The notes beneath the pieces were generated by a model, which was not told the origin of the DNA, searched no databases, and worked only from the letters and a program-made list of their open reading frames with translations. Shown in pieces: positions 30,708-33,363 of a stretch of DNA of 33,363 bases. The DNA comes from Ktedonobacteraceae bacterium (lineage in GTDB: Bacteria; Chloroflexota; Ktedonobacteria; Ktedonobacterales; Ktedonobacteraceae): positions 1 to 33,363 of the forward strand of contig JAICIM010000006.1 in assembly GCA_025928885.1 (NCBI GenBank), read 5' to 3'. Within the stretch, counting starts at the first letter, position 1, and each line of letters starts with the position of its first letter. Position numbers and translations under genes: made by a program.

Positions 30708-31742
30708 ATGTGGCAGCATATTCTTGTTCCATTAGATGGCACGACAGGTGCGGAACAGGCTCTTCCTCTGGCGGCCCATATTGCCAGAGCAACAGGAGCG
30801 TCCCTGACCCTGCTACGTATTCAACCAACATTGTCCGAATCTACCTACCTGCTAGACGGCGGCCTGATGCTGGCAAAGATCAAAGAGTATGAACGCGAGC
30901 GTGCTGAGGCCAAAGAATACCTGAAGCATATCATCACTACTGACAACCTGGATGGTGTGGGCATCCGCACAAAGTTGCTCGAAGGGCAACCGGTTGATAC
31001 GCTGCTTCAGTTTGCTCAGGAGCAGCAGGCCGATTTGATCGTCATGTGCCGCCACGAGCATAACGGCCTCAAGCGCTGGGTCTCAAATCACACGGCGCGT
31101 CATCTCGCCCGTCAAAGCACGATTCCTATTCTCGCCCTGCACGAGGACGGTCCAATGACCTCTCCACATGAACAGAGTATTCCGCCACATCCATTCAGTG
31201 TCATGGTGGCTCTGGATGGGAGCAAACGGGCCGAAACAGCGCTGCTCGCCGCCGCAAAGTTGAGCGCGACGCTCTCGGCACCATTTCAAGGCATACTGCA
31301 TCTCGTTCGCATTATCCAGCCCCAGATAGCCTATAGCGAAAATGCTGAGGCGCAATTCAGCAAGCTCAAAAGACAGACAATTGTGCATGCCAAAGACTAT
31401 CTGGACGAGGTGGAATGGTGTATTCAACATGGCGATCTGGCGCGTTATCACCTTCAGATCACCTCTTCGCTGGCAGAAGAGACAGATATCGCACGTACGC
31501 TGATGCGCGATGTTGAGATGGGCGAACGCCTGGGCGATATTCGCTTGAGCGCTGGCTATGATACGATTGCGCTTGCCACACATGGACGCAACAGTCTCAA
31601 GCGCTTGCTGCTTGGTAGCGTGACCGAACGGCTTCTGGATAGAACATCTATGCCTGTGTTGATTGTGCATCCCGGTGAGCACGCCGCACTCCCTGACATT
31701 GCGGAGCAAACTATCGCTGAGCTTGAGGCGACTACATCTTAA
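30708..31742 (+). CDS. Tandem universal stress protein 3
   Basis: 344 residues from ATG 30708, two UspA domains (ILVPLDGTT and VMVALDGSK). The first ATP motif is degraded (CRHEHNGLKRWVSNH), the second intact (THGRNSLKRLLLGS). Domain 2 carries an insertion (EMGERLGDIRLSAG) before the last strand, as uspA-2 has at the same place. Start choice: AAAGGAG lies seven bases before ATG 30708, inside the track's seven-residue extension from 30687. It follows the D-hydroxyacid dehydrogenase gene and is probably cotranscribed, extending the GTGA regulon to a third Usp. The triplicate Usp set within 14 kb suggests local duplication and specialisation. Confidence 0.88.
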   Translation: MWQHILVPLDGTTGAEQALPLAAHIARATGASLTLLRIQPTLSESTYLLDGGLMLAKIKEYERERAEAKEYLKHIITTDNLDGVGIRTKLLEGQPVDTLLQFAQEQQADLIVMCRHEHNGLKRWVSNHTARHLARQSTIPILALHEDGPMTSPHEQSIPPHPFSVMVALDGSKRAETALLAAAKLSATLSAPFQGILHLVRIIQPQIAYSENAEAQFSKLKRQTIVHAKDYLDEVEWCIQHGDLARYHLQITSSLAEETDIARTLMRDVEMGERLGDIRLSAGYDTIALATHGRNSLKRLLLGSVTERLLDRTSMPVLIVHPGEHAALPDIAEQTIAELEATTS

Positions 31743-31846
31743 CACTATCAACCTCGCACAGACGCGGCACACCTCCCATACATTGACAGGAGCAAATATG
31801 AATTTGCTATACTCTCAAAAAGGCTGTAACCACGCTGCGAGCAACG

Positions 31847-31912
31847 CTGTGATACATATGTGAGATAGCGTGATCTTGCTGTGATACGACAGTGAGATGA
31901 TCTCAGTATGAT
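31847..31912 (+). promoter_or_regulatory. Phased GTGA array and -10 box of phosphoketolase
   Basis: This is the clearest array: five perfect GTGA cores start at 31849, 31860, 31870, 31881 and 31892 (spacing 11, 10, 11, 11). Repeats 1 and 4 read GCTGTGATAC and repeats 2 and 5 GTGAGAT, giving a 32-bp direct repeat. TATGAT starts at 31907, 15 bp after the last. Weaker copies (GTAA 31826, GCGA 31837) continue the phase upstream. No -35 box is present. The predicted start (~31919) gives a leader of about 95 bases. Confidence 0.85.
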
Positions 31913-32014
31913 AGGGGCAGGAAAGAAAGAAGCGAACATATACTCACTCGCTCATAAGATTTTTAGAACACCCTGCACGAGCGAGACAAACATATTCCGG
32001 TTAAGGAGTAGATG

Positions 32015-33363
32015 ATGTCAAAAATCGATCAAACGCGCTTACAATTAATGGACCGCTATTGGCAGGCGGCAAATTACCTTACCGTTGGTCAGATCTACCT
32101 GCAAAGCAATCCCTTGCTCAAAGAGCCACTGCGCCCCGAACAGATTAAACCGCGCTTGCTTGGCCACTGGGGAACCTCTCCGGGTTTAAGTTTCATTTAC
32201 GTTCACCTCAATAGACTGATTCAAGATCACAACGTCGATATGATCTATCTGGCCGGGCCTGGTCATGGTGGACCGGCTCTGCTGGCCAACGTCTATCTCG
32301 AAGGCACTTACAGCGAGATATACCCACGTATAACGCAAGATGAGGCGGGTATGGACCACCTGTTCCGCCAGTTCTCGACGCCCGGTGGCGTGCCGAGCCA
32401 TGTGAGCGTACCTACCCCCGGTTCCATCCACGAAGGCGGCGAACTTGGCTATGTGTTGAGCCACGCCTTCGGTGCAGCCTTCGATAACCCAAACCTGATT
32501 GTCACGGCTGTTGTGGGAGATGGTGAGGCCGAGACGGGACCGCTGGAAGGTGCCTGGAAAAGCGTCCGCTTCCTCAATCCAGAGCGCGACGGTGCCGTTC
32601 TTCCTATCCTGCACCTCAACGGCTATAAAATCTCCGGCCCTACCGTCTGGGGACGCTCCAGCGATGAGGAGATCCAGTCGTTCCTTTCAGGCATCGGCTA
32701 CGAGGTCTTCTTCGTCGAGGGCGATGATCCCATGACGATGCACCAGCTCTTTGCTGAGACGCTGGAGACCTGTTACGAGAAAATTCGCGCCTATCAAGAA
32801 GATGCCCGCAAAAATGGCTTTCAGGGCCGTCCGCGCTGGCCTGCAATCGTTCTGCGCACACCGAAAGGCTGGACCGGCCCCCACGAGGTCGATAATGTCC
32901 AGATTGAGGGTACCTTCCGCGCACATCAGGTTCCCGTATCCGAAGTCAAAACCAATCCAGAGCATCTCGCTATTCTGGAAAACTGGCTCAAAAGCTACCA
33001 TCCAGAAGAACATTTTGATGAGCGCGGCCACCTCGTACCAGAACTGGCAGCGCCGGCACCTCATGGCAATCACCGCATGGGAGCAAACCCACACGCCAAT
33101 GGTGGCAAACTCCTGATCAACCTCGTGTTACCCGACTTCACTGAATATGCCATTGATGTGAAAGAGCACGGCACAGAGCGTCATGAATCAACGCGCCAGC
33201 TCGGTAAATTCATGCGCGACATTTATGTACGTAATGCGCAGCACGAGAATTTCCGTCTGTTCTGCCCTGACGAAACCAACTCGAACCGGCTTGGCAACGT
33301 CTTCGAAGTGGAAAATCGCTGTCTGGTTGAACCCGTCCTGCCAAACGACGATCACGTTTCACC
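32015..33363 (+). CDS. xfp: Phosphoketolase (xylulose 5-phosphate/fructose 6-phosphate), 3' truncated by window
   Basis: The first ~449 residues of an enzyme usually ~790 long; it runs off the right edge and is missing from the ORF track. It splits xylulose 5-phosphate (or fructose 6-phosphate) with phosphate into acetyl phosphate and glyceraldehyde 3-phosphate (or erythrose 4-phosphate), using thiamine diphosphate. Seen: [43 protein letters not shown], the thiamine-diphosphate/Mg motif [31 protein letters not shown] and the TPKGWTGP region. Start: AAGGAG lies six bases before ATG 32015; ATG 32012 is also possible. Preceded by the strongest GTGA array in the window. With the D-hydroxyacid dehydrogenase it suggests heterolactic-type pentose use giving ATP through acetyl phosphate. 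Confidence 0.95.
   Translation, partial: MSKIDQTRLQLMDRYWQAANYLTVGQIYLQSNPLLKEPLRPEQIKPRLLGHWGTSPGLSFIYVHLNRLIQDHNVDMIYLAGPGHGGPALLANVYLEGTYSEIYPRITQDEAGMDHLFRQFSTPGGVPSHVSVPTPGSIHEGGELGYVLSHAFGAAFDNPNLIVTAVVGDGEAETGPLEGAWKSVRFLNPERDGAVLPILHLNGYKISGPTVWGRSSDEEIQSFLSGIGYEVFFVEGDDPMTMHQLFAETLETCYEKIRAYQEDARKNGFQGRPRWPAIVLRTPKGWTGPHEVDNVQIEGTFRAHQVPVSEVKTNPEHLAILENWLKSYHPEEHFDERGHLVPELAAPAPHGNHRMGANPHANGGKLLINLVLPDFTEYAIDVKEHGTERHESTRQLGKFMRDIYVRNAQHENFRLFCPDETNSNRLGNVFEVENRCLVEPVLPNDDHVS

Overview
The window looks like a chromosome segment of a filamentous, actinomycete-like Chloroflexota bacterium (class Ktedonobacteria is my best guess). The basis is gene content and style: large GAF/PAS histidine kinases, several tandem UspA proteins, a ubiquitin-like/WD40 membrane protein, a B-box/AN1-like zinc-finger membrane protein and a CBS/DRTGG family II pyrophosphatase, in moderately GC-rich DNA. 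No rRNA, tRNA, CRISPR array or intact insertion sequence was seen.

Layout. 1-613: 3' end of an asparagine-synthetase-like gene. 581-2446: an AT-richer two-gene unit, an OLD/RecF-like AAA ATPase followed by a TOPRIM-like DUF3226 protein, resembling two-component anti-phage ATPase/TOPRIM pairs. 2662-6748 (minus): acyl-CoA ligase, folC and folP. 6953-8606 (plus): zinc-finger membrane protein and polyprenyl diphosphate synthase. 8648-10195 (minus): Ubl-TM-WD40 protein. 10596-12248: family II pyrophosphatase. 12335-13026 (minus): two small membrane ORFs, the upstream one apparently a 5'-truncated cytochrome-like gene. 13029-14219: NarK-type transporter. 14277-18153: histidine kinase 1 divergent from UspA-1. 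18154-18544: a promoter and a structured RNA candidate. 18545-21089: lacI-type regulator overlapping a GH51 arabinofuranosidase, followed by a remnant of a sugar-binding protein. 21754-22836: phospholipase-D-like lipoprotein. 23074-25332: K+-independent type H+-pyrophosphatase. 25900-29457: UspA-2 divergent from histidine kinase 2 (the same module as at 14-18 kb, in opposite orientation). 29581-31742: D-2-hydroxyacid dehydrogenase and UspA-3. 32015-end: phosphoketolase, cut by the window edge.

Main discovery. Six promoters in the right-hand 20 kb share one unusual architecture: about five direct GTGA-centred repeats (consensus about yTGTGAk) spaced one helical turn apart (11, 10/11, 11/10, 11 bp), with the last repeat starting exactly 15 bp before a -10 hexamer and no recognisable -35 box. 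They lie before narK, uspA-1, a structured non-coding region upstream of lacI, uspA-2 (minus strand), the D-hydroxyacid dehydrogenase-uspA-3 pair, and phosphoketolase. Phased 11-bp direct repeats reaching into the -35 region are how OmpR/PhoB-family response regulators usually bind, and the two histidine kinases are of the HisKA type that normally partners such regulators. No response regulator is in the window. The target set (nitrate transport, universal stress proteins, lactate and acetyl-phosphate forming enzymes) and a GAF motif HPxMRSFLG recalling the haem-ligand region of mycobacterial DosS suggest a low-oxygen/energy-stress regulon analogous in content, but not in operator sequence, to the DosR regulon. 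The repeats and spacings are read directly; regulator identity and signal are inference.
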